35,623 nt of DNA, from assembly GCF_000282635.1 (NCBI RefSeq), contig NZ_AKIW01000052.1, forward strand, positions 1 to 35,623. The letters run 5' to 3'. This document shows, one piece after another, positions 1 to 8,146 of this stretch. Numbering within the stretch: the stretch's first letter is position 1; each line of letters starts with the position of its first letter. The notes beneath the pieces are model-generated. The model was not told where the DNA came from and ran no database searches. It was given only the letters and a program-made list of their open reading frames with translations. The translations under genes and the position numbers were made by a program. Origin of the DNA: Variovorax sp. CF313 (lineage in GTDB: Bacteria > Pseudomonadota > Gammaproteobacteria > Burkholderiales > Burkholderiaceae_C).

Positions 1-99
1 GGCCGACTGGCTGCCCATCTGCATGTCGGTCGCCGCGCAACCGGTGAGGAGAAGTGCGCCGACGGTGATGGCCGCGAGCGGGAACTTGGTGAACAGCAT
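1..99 (-). CDS. Lipoprotein, N-terminal part (runs off the window)
   Basis: Reading from the ATG at 99, the 33 visible codons give a lipoprotein signal peptide: a short basic start (MLFTKF), a hydrophobic stretch, then the lipobox LLTGC with the lipidated Cys at about residue 21, followed by AATDMQMG. A strong ribosome binding site (GGAGGGAG) lies 6-7 bases upstream of the ATG. The protein is expected to be anchored in the outer or inner membrane facing the periplasm. Its function cannot be read from this fragment. It lies downstream of parB in the same direction, but the 115-bp gap holds its own likely promoter. Confidence 0.7.
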   Translation of the reverse strand, partial: MLFTKFPLAAITVGALLLTGCAATDMQMGSQSA

Positions 100-152
100 G
101 GTGGACTCCCTCCGTTTATTCAAGAAATCTGGGGTTGGAAAAACAGCGGTCG

Positions 153-182
153 AGGATACGCGCAAAGGATTGCAGGAATCAA
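153..182 (-). promoter_or_regulatory. Possible sigma-70 promoter of the lipoprotein gene
   Basis: On the minus strand TTGATT (182-177) and TATCCT (158-153) are separated by 18 bp, about 55 bp upstream of the lipoprotein ATG. The parB-lipoprotein gap otherwise shows no clear terminator. The call rests on motif resemblance only. Confidence 0.35.
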
Positions 183-214
183 TCAAACGAACGCCAGCCC
201 CTCGGTTCACAACA

Positions 215-1177
215 CTAGGCCGTTCGGCGGATGCGCTCGATCAATCCGTTGAGGGCCTCGATGGAGCCGAAGTGGATGGCGAGCTCGCCGCTTTCCTCGA
301 CACGGCCGCCGCGCTTGCTGCGCTTCTTGATGCGCACCTCGACCTCGGCGGTGAGCAGGTCGGCCAGTTCTTCTTCCACGCGCTGCAGGTCGCGCGACTT
401 CTCGCCGTCGTTGCTGCGCCGCGATGGCGTGAGCGTGAACTCGGCCGCGAGCTTCTTCACCAGCGACTCGGCCTCGCGCACCGACATCTTCTTGGCGGCG
501 ATCTGGTTGGCCGCCGTGATCTGCGTGCCGCGATCGAGCGACAGCAGCGCACGGGCGTGGCCCATGTCAATGTCGCCGGCCATCAGCATCTGCTGTGCGG
601 GTTCGGCCAGGTTCAGCAGGCGCAGCAGGTTGCTGGCCGCGCTGCGCGAGCGGCCCACCGCCTGCGCCGCTTGCTCGTGAGTGAGCCCAAACTCGCTCAC
701 CAGGCGTTGCAGGCCTTGGGCTTCTTCGAGTGGGTTGAGGTCTTCGCGCTGGATGTTCTCGATCAGCGACATCGCCGCCGCGGCCTCGTTGGGCACGTCG
801 CGCACCAGCACCGGCACGCTGTCGAGGCCCGCGAGCCTGGCGGCGCGAAAACGGCGCTCGCCCGCGATGATTTCGTATTCCGCGTTCTTGGTGGCGGCCG
901 ATTCGGCATCAAGCCGGCGCACCAGGATCGGCTGCATGATGCCCTGCACCTTGATGCTCTCCGCCAGCTCGTAGAGCGCCCCTTCGTCCATGCGCGTGCG
1001 CGGCTGGTAGACGCCGGCAACCATCTGCTCGAGCATCAGCGTGCTCGGGTTCCTTGGCGCGCCGCCCTCTTCCGGGCCCGTATTGCCATTCAGTCCGTTG
1101 TCGACGGAAGGCGCGGCCGTCGGGCCGAGCAGCGCCTCGAGGCCGCGGCCCAGGCCCTTGGGTTTCTTGGTCGCCAT
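215..1177 (-). CDS. parB: Chromosome partition protein ParB (CTP-dependent parS clamp)
   Basis: This 320-residue protein binds parS, hydrolyses CTP and spreads as a sliding clamp to load the partition complex near the origin. Its domains are in the expected order. An N-terminal ParA-contact motif (KGLGRGLEALLG, residues 6-17) comes first. The ParB/Srx CTP-binding region follows, with GERRFRAA and ENIQREDLNPLEEA. Next is the helix-turn-helix around LTHEQAAQAVGRSRSAASNLL, and last a C-terminal dimer domain ending in LNGLIERIRR. A basic patch (RIKKRSKRGGR) precedes the dimer domain. The start ATG overlaps the stop of the upstream hydrolase by one base (TGATG), so translation is probably coupled. 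Two matching parS sites lie 2.3 and 3.4 kb upstream. Family assignment is secure. Confidence 0.97.
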   Translation of the reverse strand: MATKKPKGLGRGLEALLGPTAAPSVDNGLNGNTGPEEGGAPRNPSTLMLEQMVAGVYQPRTRMDEGALYELAESIKVQGIMQPILVRRLDAESAATKNAEYEIIAGERRFRAARLAGLDSVPVLVRDVPNEAAAAMSLIENIQREDLNPLEEAQGLQRLVSEFGLTHEQAAQAVGRSRSAASNLLRLLNLAEPAQQMLMAGDIDMGHARALLSLDRGTQITAANQIAAKKMSVREAESLVKKLAAEFTLTPSRRSNDGEKSRDLQRVEEELADLLTAEVEVRIKKRSKRGGRVEESGELAIHFGSIEALNGLIERIRRTA

Positions 1178-1722
1178 CAGTTCTTTTCTTTCGAGATTTC
1201 GTTCAGGAGCTTCCGTCCTTCAGGCCAGTCGCCGAGGCCGGATTCAGCATTCAGGTGGCCGCCCGGGCCGGCATCGATGAAGCGCGCCCCCCAATCCCTG
1301 GCGAGCTGCCGCGAGCGCGGGGCTTCGCAGTACGGGTCGTCGTTGGCGGCGATCATCACCGCCGGAAACGGCAGCGGCTTGCGCACGATCGGTGCCCAGC
1401 CTGGAATCAGCTGGCGCAGGTCATCGCGCTCCACATCGCCAGGCGCCACCAGCAGCGCACCGCGCACCTTGTGCGTGTTGCGCGAATGCGCGGCCCAGGC
1501 CGCGACGAGGATGCAGCCGAGGCTGTGCGCCGCAAGAACCACCGGGCCGGGCGAGGCCAGCACCTCTTCTTCGAGCCGCGCAGACCAGTCGCCGCGCAGC
1601 GGTCGCATCCAATCGTGCTGCTCGACACGGCGATCACCGTGAACCGACTCCCACAGGGTTTGCCAATGGCCGGGGCCGCTGTTCTGCCAACCCGGCAACA
1701 GCAGGATGCGAGGATCTGTCAT
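1177..1722 (-). CDS. Alpha/beta hydrolase, RBBP9/YdeN family, inside the parAB operon
   Basis: This 181-residue single-domain serine hydrolase has an N-terminal LLLPGWQNSGPGHWQ segment typical of the RBBP9/YdeN family. The nucleophile elbow AHSLGC carries the catalytic Ser. The likely acid is Asp in ANDDPY and the likely base is His in GGHLNAESG, so the triad is complete. It is predicted to be cytoplasmic; the substrate is unknown, and esterase or amidase activity is plausible from the family. It sits between parA (42 bp upstream) and parB (one-base overlap), an unusual insertion into the partition operon. No clear Shine-Dalgarno sequence precedes the ATG; a weak GCTA...TAGC dyad occupies that position. 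Confidence 0.85.
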   Translation of the reverse strand: MTDPRILLLPGWQNSGPGHWQTLWESVHGDRRVEQHDWMRPLRGDWSARLEEEVLASPGPVVLAAHSLGCILVAAWAAHSRNTHKVRGALLVAPGDVERDDLRQLIPGWAPIVRKPLPFPAVMIAANDDPYCEAPRSRQLARDWGARFIDAGPGGHLNAESGLGDWPEGRKLLNEISKEKN

Positions 1723-1764
1723 TTGCTACTAACTCGATAGCGCATTGCCAGCCGGTGGCATGCG

Positions 1765-2685
1765 TCAGGCGTTGTTTTCACTGGTGGAATCGGATGCTGG
1801 CGCGACAGCAGGCGCCATCACATCGTCGGGAATCGGCAGGTCCGGCGCAATGCGCGTGACCGGTGCAATCGGCGGCGCCACCGCGCCCGAGGCAAAAGCG
1901 CTTGCGGGCGGCATCTTGTCGATCAGCTCCTGGGCAAAGGCGATGAAGGCCTGGCTGCCGCGGGCGGCCGGATCGAACACCACGCCCGGCAGTCCGTAGC
2001 TTGGTGCCTCGGCCAGCCGCACATTGCGCGGAATCACCGTGTCGAACACCTTGTCGCCAAAGTGGGACTTGAGCTGCTCGCTCACTTGCTGCTGCAGCGT
2101 GATGCGCGGATCGAACATCACGCGCAGCAAGCCGATGATCTGCAGGTTCTTGTTGAGGTTGGCGTGCACCTGCTTGATGGTGTTGACCAGGTCGGTCAGC
2201 CCTTCGAGCGCGAAGTATTCGCACTGCATCGGCACGATCACGCCGTGGGCGGCGCACAGGCCGTTCAGCGTCAACAGGCTCAGGCTCGGCGGGCAGTCGA
2301 TCAGCACGAAGTCGTACTCGGCACCGACGGCGGCCAGCGCGGTGCGCAGGCGCTTCTCTCGGCGATCGAGTGCCACCATCTCGACTTCCGCGCCGGCCAG
2401 TTCACGGTTGGCGCCCAGCACGTCGTAGCCGCAACCGCCCTCCACCAGCTTGTCCGCCTTGACGCGGGCCTCGGACACCGAGGCCGATTCGAGCAGCACG
2501 TCGTACACCGTCAGCTCCAGCTGGCGCTTGTCGATGCCCGAACCCATGGTGGCATTGCCCTGCGGGTCGAGGTCAATCATCAGCACGCGCTGGCCGACTT
2601 TGGCGAGGCCGGCGGCCAGATTGACGGTGGTGGTGGTCTTGCCGACGCCGCCCTTTTGGTTGGCGATGCAGAAAATCTTGGCCAT
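1765..2685 (-). CDS. parA: Chromosome partition ATPase ParA
   Basis: This 306-residue deviant-Walker ATPase forms DNA-bound dimers whose hydrolysis, stimulated by ParB, drives segregation of the origin region. It has the deviant Walker A motif KGGVGKTT (residues 11-18), Walker A' DLDPQGNAT, Walker B VLIDCPPSLS, and a C-terminal DNA-binding region around FDPRITLQQQV. Typical chromosomal ParA proteins are about 255-265 residues. This one carries an extra tail of about 48 residues after QELIDKMPP, rich in Ala and Pro and probably disordered. It is the first gene of parA - hydrolase - parB and starts 22 bp downstream of the LysE-type gene. Confidence 0.96.
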   Translation of the reverse strand: MAKIFCIANQKGGVGKTTTTVNLAAGLAKVGQRVLMIDLDPQGNATMGSGIDKRQLELTVYDVLLESASVSEARVKADKLVEGGCGYDVLGANRELAGAEVEMVALDRREKRLRTALAAVGAEYDFVLIDCPPSLSLLTLNGLCAAHGVIVPMQCEYFALEGLTDLVNTIKQVHANLNKNLQIIGLLRVMFDPRITLQQQVSEQLKSHFGDKVFDTVIPRNVRLAEAPSYGLPGVVFDPAARGSQAFIAFAQELIDKMPPASAFASGAVAPPIAPVTRIAPDLPIPDDVMAPAVAPASDSTSENNA

Positions 2686-2707
2686 GTGAGTACCGGGGAT
2701 CGATCGA

Positions 2708-3322
2708 TCAGCGCGAGATTGCGAGCTTGACGCCGAAGGCGATCAGGAAACTGCCGGCAAGCTTTTCGAGCACAGTGGAAATGCGGGGATTCGCGCGGAT
2801 GCGCTCGGCCAGGAAATGCGTGAGCAGCGTGGAGGTCAGGCCGTACAGGAAGGTCAGCGCGGCGATGGTCACCGCCATTGCGCCGAAGGTGATCAGGCCC
2901 TGGTGCCGGGCCGGGTCCACGAACAGCGGGAAGAAGGCCATGTAGAACACGATCGCCTTTGGGTTCAGCAGCGTGATGGTGAACGCCTGGCGCATGAAAT
3001 GGCTGGGCTTGATATTGAGGATGGGTGCCGAACCGGGCTTGGCCAGCAGCATCTTGATGCCCATCCAGGCCAGATAGGCAGCACCCAGCCATTGCACAGC
3101 CTTGAAGGCGGCCGGGTAAGCCGCCATCACGGCCGACACGCCAGCCACCGCCGCCCACAGCAGAAACTGGTCGCCGATGATCACGCCGGCCGTCGCAGCC
3201 AGGCCGCCTCGGATGCCGCCCTTGCTGGTCGAGGTGATCAGCGCCAGATTGCCCGGACCGGGAATCAGAAGAAACAGGACGATGGCGGCGACGAATGCGC
3301 CGTAGTCAGCAATGCCGAACAT
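2708..3322 (-). CDS. LysE/RhtB-family amino-acid exporter
   Basis: The product is a 204-residue inner-membrane protein with about six hydrophobic segments. It opens with the family pattern FVAAIVLFLLIPGPGNLALI and has GGIRGGLAATAGVIIGD in the first loop. NPKAIVFYMAFFPLFVD lies in the middle and a hydrophobic C-terminal segment ends in AFGVKLAISR. LysE/RhtB proteins export homoserine, threonine or other small amino acids or amines; the substrate cannot be assigned here. It lies between rsmG and parA on the same strand, 126 bp after rsmG, with a GAGG ribosome binding site before the ATG. Length and motifs are normal for the family. Confidence 0.92.
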   Translation of the reverse strand: MFGIADYGAFVAAIVLFLLIPGPGNLALITSTSKGGIRGGLAATAGVIIGDQFLLWAAVAGVSAVMAAYPAAFKAVQWLGAAYLAWMGIKMLLAKPGSAPILNIKPSHFMRQAFTITLLNPKAIVFYMAFFPLFVDPARHQGLITFGAMAVTIAALTFLYGLTSTLLTHFLAERIRANPRISTVLEKLAGSFLIAFGVKLAISR

Positions 3323-3448
3323 GGGTTTTGCCTCGAAAAAGCGAGTCGGAAGAGAGACCGAAGGGAGGCATCGAGTCTAAGCGAGCACGCCGTCACAGAG
3401 ACTGTTCCGACACCGGCTTTTACCGGTGCCGCCACATCTTTTGCGTAT

Positions 3449-4102
3449 TCAGTCGCTGATTTGGGCGAGGTCCTTGCGCGCCCAAACGATGCAGCGCTCG
3501 GCATCCAGGCCCGGAACCGTCAGTTGTTCCACGTGAAACACTTTGACGCCCTTGGGCAAGATTGCAAGTTCATCGTTAGGCACCTTGCCCTTCATGGCCA
3601 GCCAAACGCCGCCGGGCGCGAGGAGATTCATCGAACCGTTGAAGAAGTCTGGCAACGATGCGAAGGCGCGCGAGCTGATGACCTCGTAGCTGCCAGCCAG
3701 GGATTCGACTCGGGCGTGCAGTCCGCGAAGGTTCGGCAGTTCCAGTTCGGCTGCCACTTGCTGGACAAAGGCCGCCTTCTTGGCGACCGCATCGAGGCAG
3801 CTCACCTCGAGGTCGGGCCGCATGATGGCGATCACCACGCCGGGCAAACCGCCGCCGGAGCCGACATCGAGCAACTTGCCCTTCCCTGCCCACTCGCGTT
3901 GCAGCGGTGCGATGGCCGCGAGACTGTCGAGCAGGTGATGCGTGAGTACGCTGGCCGGATCGCGCAAGGCCGTGAGGTTGTAAACCTTGTTCCACTTAAG
4001 CATCAGCGTGCCGTAAGCCAAGAGGCGTTCGCCCTGGCTGTCGGACAGGGCGACTCCCATCGCAGCCGCGCCTGCGCGCAGCGTATCGATCGGCGCCGTC
4101 AT
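3449..4102 (-). CDS. rsmG: 16S rRNA (guanine527-N7)-methyltransferase RsmG
   Basis: This 217-residue SAM-dependent enzyme makes m7G527 in 16S rRNA. The SAM-binding motif [17 protein letters not shown] and the motif [12 protein letters not shown] are both present, and the protein ends in the usual [14 protein letters not shown] region. That last segment is encoded over a parS site at 3525-3540, which explains the conserved FHVEQ residues. Its ATG overlaps the mnmG stop by four bases (ATGA), the classical mnmG-rsmG (gidA-gidB) coupling. The 126-bp gap after it holds a CACCGG/CCGGTG hairpin (3411-3428) without a T-run. Confidence 0.97.
   Translation of the reverse strand: MTAPIDTLRAGAAAMGVALSDSQGERLLAYGTLMLKWNKVYNLTALRDPASVLTHHLLDSLAAIAPLQREWAGKGKLLDVGSGGGLPGVVIAIMRPDLEVSCLDAVAKKAAFVQQVAAELELPNLRGLHARVESLAGSYEVISSRAFASLPDFFNGSMNLLAPGGVWLAMKGKVPNDELAILPKGVKVFHVEQLTVPGLDAERCIVWARKDLAQISD
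3525..3540. promoter_or_regulatory. parS site 1 (inside rsmG)
   Basis: TGTTCCACGTGAAACA is a 16-bp match to the canonical ParB binding site TGTTNCACGTGAAACA. It is embedded in the rsmG coding sequence (residues VFHVEQ). With the parAB operon less than 1 kb away, it is very likely a functional centromere site. Confidence 0.95.
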
Positions 4103-6060
4103 TCCGCGGACTGCGGCTCGGTGGCTGCTTCCGTGGTGGCGGTGTCGCTGGCAAAGGCCTTGTGGCCACCCTTGCGCAGATGAATCATCAGCAAAGAAAT
4201 GGCGGCTGGCGTCACACCGGAGATACGCGAGGCCAAACCCAAGGTCTCGGGACGGTGCTTGTCCAGCTTCTGCCGCACCTCGAAACTCAGCGCCTTGACC
4301 TGGCCGTAGTCGAAGTCGGCGGGAAGCTTGAGGTTTTCGAAGTGCGCCGCGCGCTCCACCTCGTCGTGCTGGCGTTCGATGTAGCCTGAGTATTTGGCCG
4401 AAATCTCGATCTGCTCGATCTCCGTTTCGCTCAGCGCCACCTGCGCGTTGTACTTGCCGCCGTCCAGCGACATCAGCGTTTCGTAGCTCACGTCGGGCCG
4501 GCGCAGCAGGTCGGCCAGGTTGTATTCATGGTCGATGGCCTTGCCCAGCACCCGCTCCGACTCGGCGGCCGGCAGGTTGCGGGGGTTCACCCAGATCGAT
4601 TTGAGACGCTCTGTTTCACGTGAAACAGCATCACGCTTGCGGCTGAAAGCGTCCCATCGTGCGTCGTCGACCAAGCCGAGCTTGCGCCCTGCTTCGGTCA
4701 AGCGCATATCGGCGTTGTCCTCGCGCAGCTGCAGACGGAACTCGGCGCGGCTCGTGAACATGCGGTAAGGCTCGGTCACACCCTTGGTGATCAGGTCATC
4801 GACCAGCACGCCCAGGTAGGCCTCGTCGCGACGCGGCAGCCAGGCGTCTTCGCCACGGCACTGCAGCGCGGCGTTGATGCCGGCGAACAGGCCCTGGGCC
4901 GCGGCTTCTTCGTACCCGGTCGTACCGTTGATCTGCCCGGCAAAGAACAGGCCCTTGACCGAGCGGGTCTCGAAGCTGCTCTTGAGTTCGCGCGGATCGA
5001 AGTAGTCGTACTCGATGGCGTAGCCAGGCCGCAGGATGTGCGCGTTCTCCAGGCCCGGCATCGAGCGCACCAGCTGGTACTGGATGTCGAACGGCAGGCT
5101 GGTCGAGATCCCGTTCGGGTAGTACTCGTTGGTCGTCAGTCCCTCGGGCTCCAGGAAGATCTGGTGGCTTTCCTTGTCCGCAAAGCGGTTGATCTTGTCT
5201 TCCACACTGGGACAGTAGCGCGGACCCACGCCGTCGATCTTGCCCGTGAACATGGGGCTGCGGTCGAAACCCGAGCGGATGATCTCGTGCGTGCGCGCGT
5301 TGGTGTGGGTGATCCAGCAGGGCATTTGCCGCGGGTGCATGTTGGTGCGGCCCATGAAGCTGAACACCGGCATCGGCCCTGCCCCGCCGGGCATGCCGTC
5401 GCCCGGTTGTTCGGTGCACTTCGAAAAATCGATGCTGCGGCCGTCGAGCCGCGGCGGCGTGCCGGTCTTCAGGCGGCCCTGTGGCAACTTCAGCTCCTTG
5501 AGCCGCGCCGACAGGCTGATCGCCGGTGGATCGCCCGCCCGGCCAGCCTGGTAGTTATCGAGGCCGACGTGGATACGGCCATCGAGAAAAGTGCCCGCGG
5601 TCAGCACCACTGTGCGCGCGCGAAAGGCAATGCCCACTTGCGTGACGGCGCCGACCACGCGATCGCCCTCCACCATCAGGTCGTCGACTGCCTGCTGGAA
5701 CAGGCTCAGGTTCGGCTGGTTTTCCAGGCGGTGGCGGATCGCTGCCTTGTACAGGATCCGGTCGGCCTGCGCACGGGTGGCGCGCACGGCCGGGCCCTTG
5801 CTCGAGTTGAGAATACGGAACTGGATACCGGCTTCGTCGGTCGCAATTGCCATCGCGCCGCCGAGCGCATCGACCTCCTTCACGAGGTGGCCCTTGCCGA
5901 TGCCGCCTATCGACGGGTTGCAGCTCATCTGCCCCAGCGTCTCGATATTGTGGGAGAGCAGCAGTGTCTTGGCGCCCATGCGCGCGGCGGCGAGCGCGGC
6001 TTCGGTGCCGGCATGGCCGCCGCCAACGACGATCACGTCGAATTCTTCGGGATACAGCAT
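4099..6060 (-). CDS. mnmG: tRNA uridine 5-carboxymethylaminomethyl modification enzyme MnmG (GidA)
   Basis: This is the FAD-dependent subunit that, with MnmE, installs the (carboxymethyl)aminomethyl group on wobble U34 of certain tRNAs. Starting at the ATG at 6060 gives 653 residues, normal for the family, beginning [18 protein letters not shown] with the FAD-binding GGGHAG. A longer TTG-started frame (6099) adds a basic peptide unlike the family and was not used. Other signatures are [46 protein letters not shown] and [17 protein letters not shown] parS site lies in the sequence coding SVSRETE. It is the first gene of mnmG-rsmG and its stop overlaps the rsmG start. Confidence 0.97.
   Translation of the reverse strand: MLYPEEFDVIVVGGGHAGTEAALAAARMGAKTLLLSHNIETLGQMSCNPSIGGIGKGHLVKEVDALGGAMAIATDEAGIQFRILNSSKGPAVRATRAQADRILYKAAIRHRLENQPNLSLFQQAVDDLMVEGDRVVGAVTQVGIAFRARTVVLTAGTFLDGRIHVGLDNYQAGRAGDPPAISLSARLKELKLPQGRLKTGTPPRLDGRSIDFSKCTEQPGDGMPGGAGPMPVFSFMGRTNMHPRQMPCWITHTNARTHEIIRSGFDRSPMFTGKIDGVGPRYCPSVEDKINRFADKESHQIFLEPEGLTTNEYYPNGISTSLPFDIQYQLVRSMPGLENAHILRPGYAIEYDYFDPRELKSSFETRSVKGLFFAGQINGTTGYEEAAAQGLFAGINAALQCRGEDAWLPRRDEAYLGVLVDDLITKGVTEPYRMFTSRAEFRLQLREDNADMRLTEAGRKLGLVDDARWDAFSRKRDAVSRETERLKSIWVNPRNLPAAESERVLGKAIDHEYNLADLLRRPDVSYETLMSLDGGKYNAQVALSETEIEQIEISAKYSGYIERQHDEVERAAHFENLKLPADFDYGQVKALSFEVRQKLDKHRPETLGLASRISGVTPAAISLLMIHLRKGGHKAFASDTATTEAATEPQSAE
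4612..4627. promoter_or_regulatory. parS site 2 (inside mnmG)
   Basis: TGTTTCACGTGAAACA is a perfect 16-bp palindrome and an exact match to the consensus chromosomal parS. It lies inside mnmG (residues VSRET), 1.07 kb from parS site 1. Confidence 0.96.
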
Positions 6061-6111
6061 TTGAAATGGGAGCGCACAACTGACGCGTGCGCGGCGCAAA
6101 AGGGGGCGCCA

Positions 6112-6153
6112 ATTTTAATCGTCCAGGCCCGTTTGCGCCCGCTGTGTGGACAA
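6112..6153 (-). promoter_or_regulatory. mnmG upstream region: -10-like box and DnaA-box-like 9-mer
   Basis: On the minus strand TAAAAT (6117-6112) is a good -10 element about 50 bp before the mnmG ATG; no good -35 is visible. TTGTCCACA (6153-6145) differs from the DnaA box TTATCCACA at one base and would sit near -40. DnaA control of the mnmG promoter, as known near the E. coli origin, is possible but rests on a single imperfect box. Confidence 0.35.
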
Positions 6154-6204
6154 GCTAGGGGCGCCTGCCCAGTTGCGCCCCAACGCCCGTTGTCATTGAA
6201 CAGA

Positions 6205-6225
6205 TTGCTATGTATTTTATAGCAA
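6205..6225. repeat. Short palindrome TTGCTAT-N7-ATAGCAA
   Basis: The 7-bp arms are perfect and flank a 7-bp AT-rich centre, just after the stop of the DUF1328 gene (minus direction). There is no T-run, so an intrinsic terminator is not obvious. I associate GCTAT...ATAGC palindromes with interspersed repeats of Comamonadaceae genomes. A related one lies at 34577-34597 and a weaker one at 1725-1741. Confidence 0.6.
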
Positions 6226-6235
6226 CCGGGCGGCA

Positions 6236-6421
6236 TCAATCGAGCGTCTTCTTCACCGCGCCAATGCCGAGCGCGGCCAGCACGATGAACAGAACCGCCA
6301 GTACCAGGAACAAGCCGAACAGCAGCTTCGCAATGCCGGCAGCACCCGCTGCCACGCCACCAAAGCCCAGCAACGCGGCCACAAGGGAGATGACCGCGAA
6401 AATGATCGCGTACTTCAACAT
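6236..6421 (-). CDS. Small DUF1328-family membrane protein
   Basis: The product is 61 residues with two hydrophobic helices: [19 protein letters not shown] and a second around [19 protein letters not shown]. This matches the DUF1328 (YtjA-like) family of tiny inner-membrane proteins, whose function is not established. The ATG at 6421 is chosen because GGAAGGAG lies just upstream; a longer frame to 6448 would start before that site. It is transcribed toward mnmG with a 175-bp gap to the mnmG ATG. Confidence 0.85.
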   Translation of the reverse strand: MLKYAIIFAVISLVAALLGFGGVAAGAAGIAKLLFGLFLVLAVLFIVLAALGIGAVKKTLD

Positions 6422-6604
6422 TCGAAAACTCCTTCCGGCAGGCCTCATGCCGCCGTGCCGCGGAGCTTAGAAGAGCGGTCGACACGCTCGATGGTCACCG
6501 CGCGCGAGCCGTCGTAGGACAAGAACGCGAGGTTGCCAAACCCGCTAGCATCCGCTGCGGTCTCCCACAAAATCAACCTCCGTCATCCATTGGAGTTTTT
6601 TCGA

Positions 6605-7213
6605 ATGAAGCTGTATTACTCGCCAGGCGCCTGCTCGCTCTCCCCTCACATCGCGCTGCACGAGGCAGGCCTCGCCTTCGAGCCGGTGCTGGCCAGCACC
6701 AAGAGCCACAAGCTGCAGGACGGCACCGACTACTACGGCATCAATCCGCTGGGCTACGTGCCGATGCTCGAACTCGACGACGGCGCCCGCCTGCGCGAAG
6801 GCCCGGCCATCCTCCAGTACATCGCCGACCTCGCCCCCACCAAGAACCTCGCGCCAGCCGCCGGCACCATGCAACGCTACCGCCTGCAGGAGTGGCTGAC
6901 CTTCATCGGCACCGAAGTGCACAAGGGCTTCAGCCCCCTGTTCAACCCGGGCATGCCCGAAGAAGCCAAGGGCATCTTCAAGGACAAGCTCAAGTCGCGC
7001 TTCCAATGGCTCGACGGCGAACTGGCCAGCAAGCAGTTCCTGATGGGCGATCATTTCAGCGTGGCCGACGGCTACCTGTTCAGCGTCACCAACTGGACCA
7101 AGCCGACCGGCGTCGACATCTCTGACTTTCCCAACCTGCTGGCCTGGCACGCACGCGTTGGTGCCCGGCCGGCCGTACAGGAAGCGATGAAGGCCGAAGG
7201 CCTCCTGAAGTAA
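6605..7213 (+). CDS. Glutathione S-transferase, beta class
   Basis: The product is a 202-residue cytoplasmic enzyme that conjugates glutathione to electrophiles or binds it. The thioredoxin-like N-terminus starts MKLYYSPGACSLSPHIALHE; Cys10 matches the active-site Cys of beta-class bacterial enzymes. The glutathione-binding segment NPLGYVPMLELDDG and the REGPAILQYIAD helix start follow. The all-helical C-terminal domain has the usual SVADGYLFSVTNW motif. The ATG at 6605 is preferred over an upstream in-frame ATG at 6533 because it gives the family N-terminus and follows TTGGAGT. A hairpin and an intrinsic terminator follow the stop. Confidence 0.93.
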   Translation: MKLYYSPGACSLSPHIALHEAGLAFEPVLASTKSHKLQDGTDYYGINPLGYVPMLELDDGARLREGPAILQYIADLAPTKNLAPAAGTMQRYRLQEWLTFIGTEVHKGFSPLFNPGMPEEAKGIFKDKLKSRFQWLDGELASKQFLMGDHFSVADGYLFSVTNWTKPTGVDISDFPNLLAWHARVGARPAVQEAMKAEGLLK

Positions 7214-7219
7214 GCCGAA

Positions 7220-7235
7220 GCACGCGAAAGCGTGC
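7220..7235 (+). other. Hairpin after the GST gene
   Basis: GCACGC-GAAA-GCGTGC is a perfect 6-bp stem closed by a GNRA tetraloop, starting 7 bases after the GST stop codon. It lacks a T-run. It may protect the 3' end or act with the true terminator 57 bp downstream. Confidence 0.5.
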
Positions 7236-7291
7236 AAAAGCAGCGAAGCGAGCTGGCCCCTCCTAGGGAAAACCCGCATCGCTTCAGCCAC

Positions 7292-7315
7292 AAGCCGCAC
7301 GAAGCGGCTTTTTTT
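7292..7315 (+). terminator. Rho-independent terminator of the GST gene
   Basis: AAGCCGC (7292-7298) pairs with GCGGCTT (7304-7310) around a 5-base loop, and the second arm runs into a stretch of T (7309-7315). This is the clearest intrinsic terminator on the plus strand. It separates the GST gene from the enoyl-CoA hydratase operon. Confidence 0.85.
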
Positions 7316-7366
7316 ATGGCGCACGCTACGGGAAGGCTTCAGAAGACCGAAGAAGGAATCTCCACC

Positions 7367-8146
7367 ATGCCCGAGAAGACCCCTCCCGAACTGCGCGAAG
7401 AGATGCGAGGGCCCGTCATGTGGCTCACCATCGACCGGGAAGAGCGCCGAAATGCGATCAACGGCGCGGTGGTCGCGCGGCTGTCGGACGCTCTGGCCCG
7501 CGCCAACAGCGACAACGCCGTGCGCGCCGTGGTCATCACCGGCGCCGGCACGCGCGCCTTCTGCGCAGGCGCCGACCTGCAAAGCGGCACTTCCTTCAAG
7601 TTCGACTACGCCGCGCCCTACCAGAACATCGCCAACCTGTTCCGCCAGGCACGCCAGTCGACCGTGCCGCTGATAGCGCGCGTCAACGGCGCCTGCATGG
7701 CGGGCGGCATGGGGATCATGGCAATGTGCGACATGGCGGTGGCCAGCAGCCAGGCCGTGTTCGGCCTGCCCGAGGTGAAGGTCGGCCTTTTTCCCGCACA
7801 GGTGCTCAGCGTGCTGGGCGGCCTGCTGCCGCGCCGGGTGCTGGCCGAGATGTGCATCACCGGCGAACCCATCACCGCCGCGCAGGCGCTCGAACTGCGG
7901 CTCGTGAACCGCGTGAGCGACGACGTCGACGAAAGCGTCGACTGGCTGCTCGGCCGCATGCTCGACAAGTCGCCCGCCGCCATCCGGCGCGGCCTCTACA
8001 CGACGAAGAAGATCGAGGCGATGGCCTTCGAGGAATCGATGGCCTTCACCGAAAGCCAGATCGGCCTGTTCGCACTCACCGAAGATGCGGCCGAGGGACA
8101 ACTCGCCTTCCGCGAGAAGCGCAAGCCGCAATGGAGCGGCCGATGA
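7367..8146 (+). CDS. Enoyl-CoA hydratase/isomerase family protein
   Basis: This 259-residue crotonase-fold enzyme would hydrate or isomerise an enoyl-CoA. Oxyanion-hole segments are GAGTRAFCAGADL and NGACMAGGMGIMAMCD. The Glu in FGLPEVKVG and the Glu in LAEMCITG sit where crotonase has its two catalytic acids. The ATG at 7367 follows GAAGGAAT; the longer frame upstream crosses the GST terminator and was rejected. The stop overlaps the start of the AtuA-family gene (ATGA), so the two are an operon. The pairing with AtuA suggests catabolism of branched or terpenoid acyl-CoA, but the exact substrate is unknown. Confidence 0.9.
   Translation: MPEKTPPELREEMRGPVMWLTIDREERRNAINGAVVARLSDALARANSDNAVRAVVITGAGTRAFCAGADLQSGTSFKFDYAAPYQNIANLFRQARQSTVPLIARVNGACMAGGMGIMAMCDMAVASSQAVFGLPEVKVGLFPAQVLSVLGGLLPRRVLAEMCITGEPITAAQALELRLVNRVSDDVDESVDWLLGRMLDKSPAAIRRGLYTTKKIEAMAFEESMAFTESQIGLFALTEDAAEGQLAFREKRKPQWSGR

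Noticed and set aside
23..1642. Long plus-strand open frame opposite parB and the hydrolase
   Set aside because: Low-complexity Arg/Ala/Leu-rich translation antisense to two secure genes; typical of high-GC shadow frames.
3411..3428. CACCGG-N6-CCGGTG hairpin after rsmG as a terminator
   Set aside because: Stable stem but no T-run on the minus strand; left as an unexplained hairpin.
6061..6099. Upstream TTG start for mnmG
   Set aside because: Adds a basic 13-residue peptide absent from the family; the ATG at 6060 gives the conserved N-terminus.
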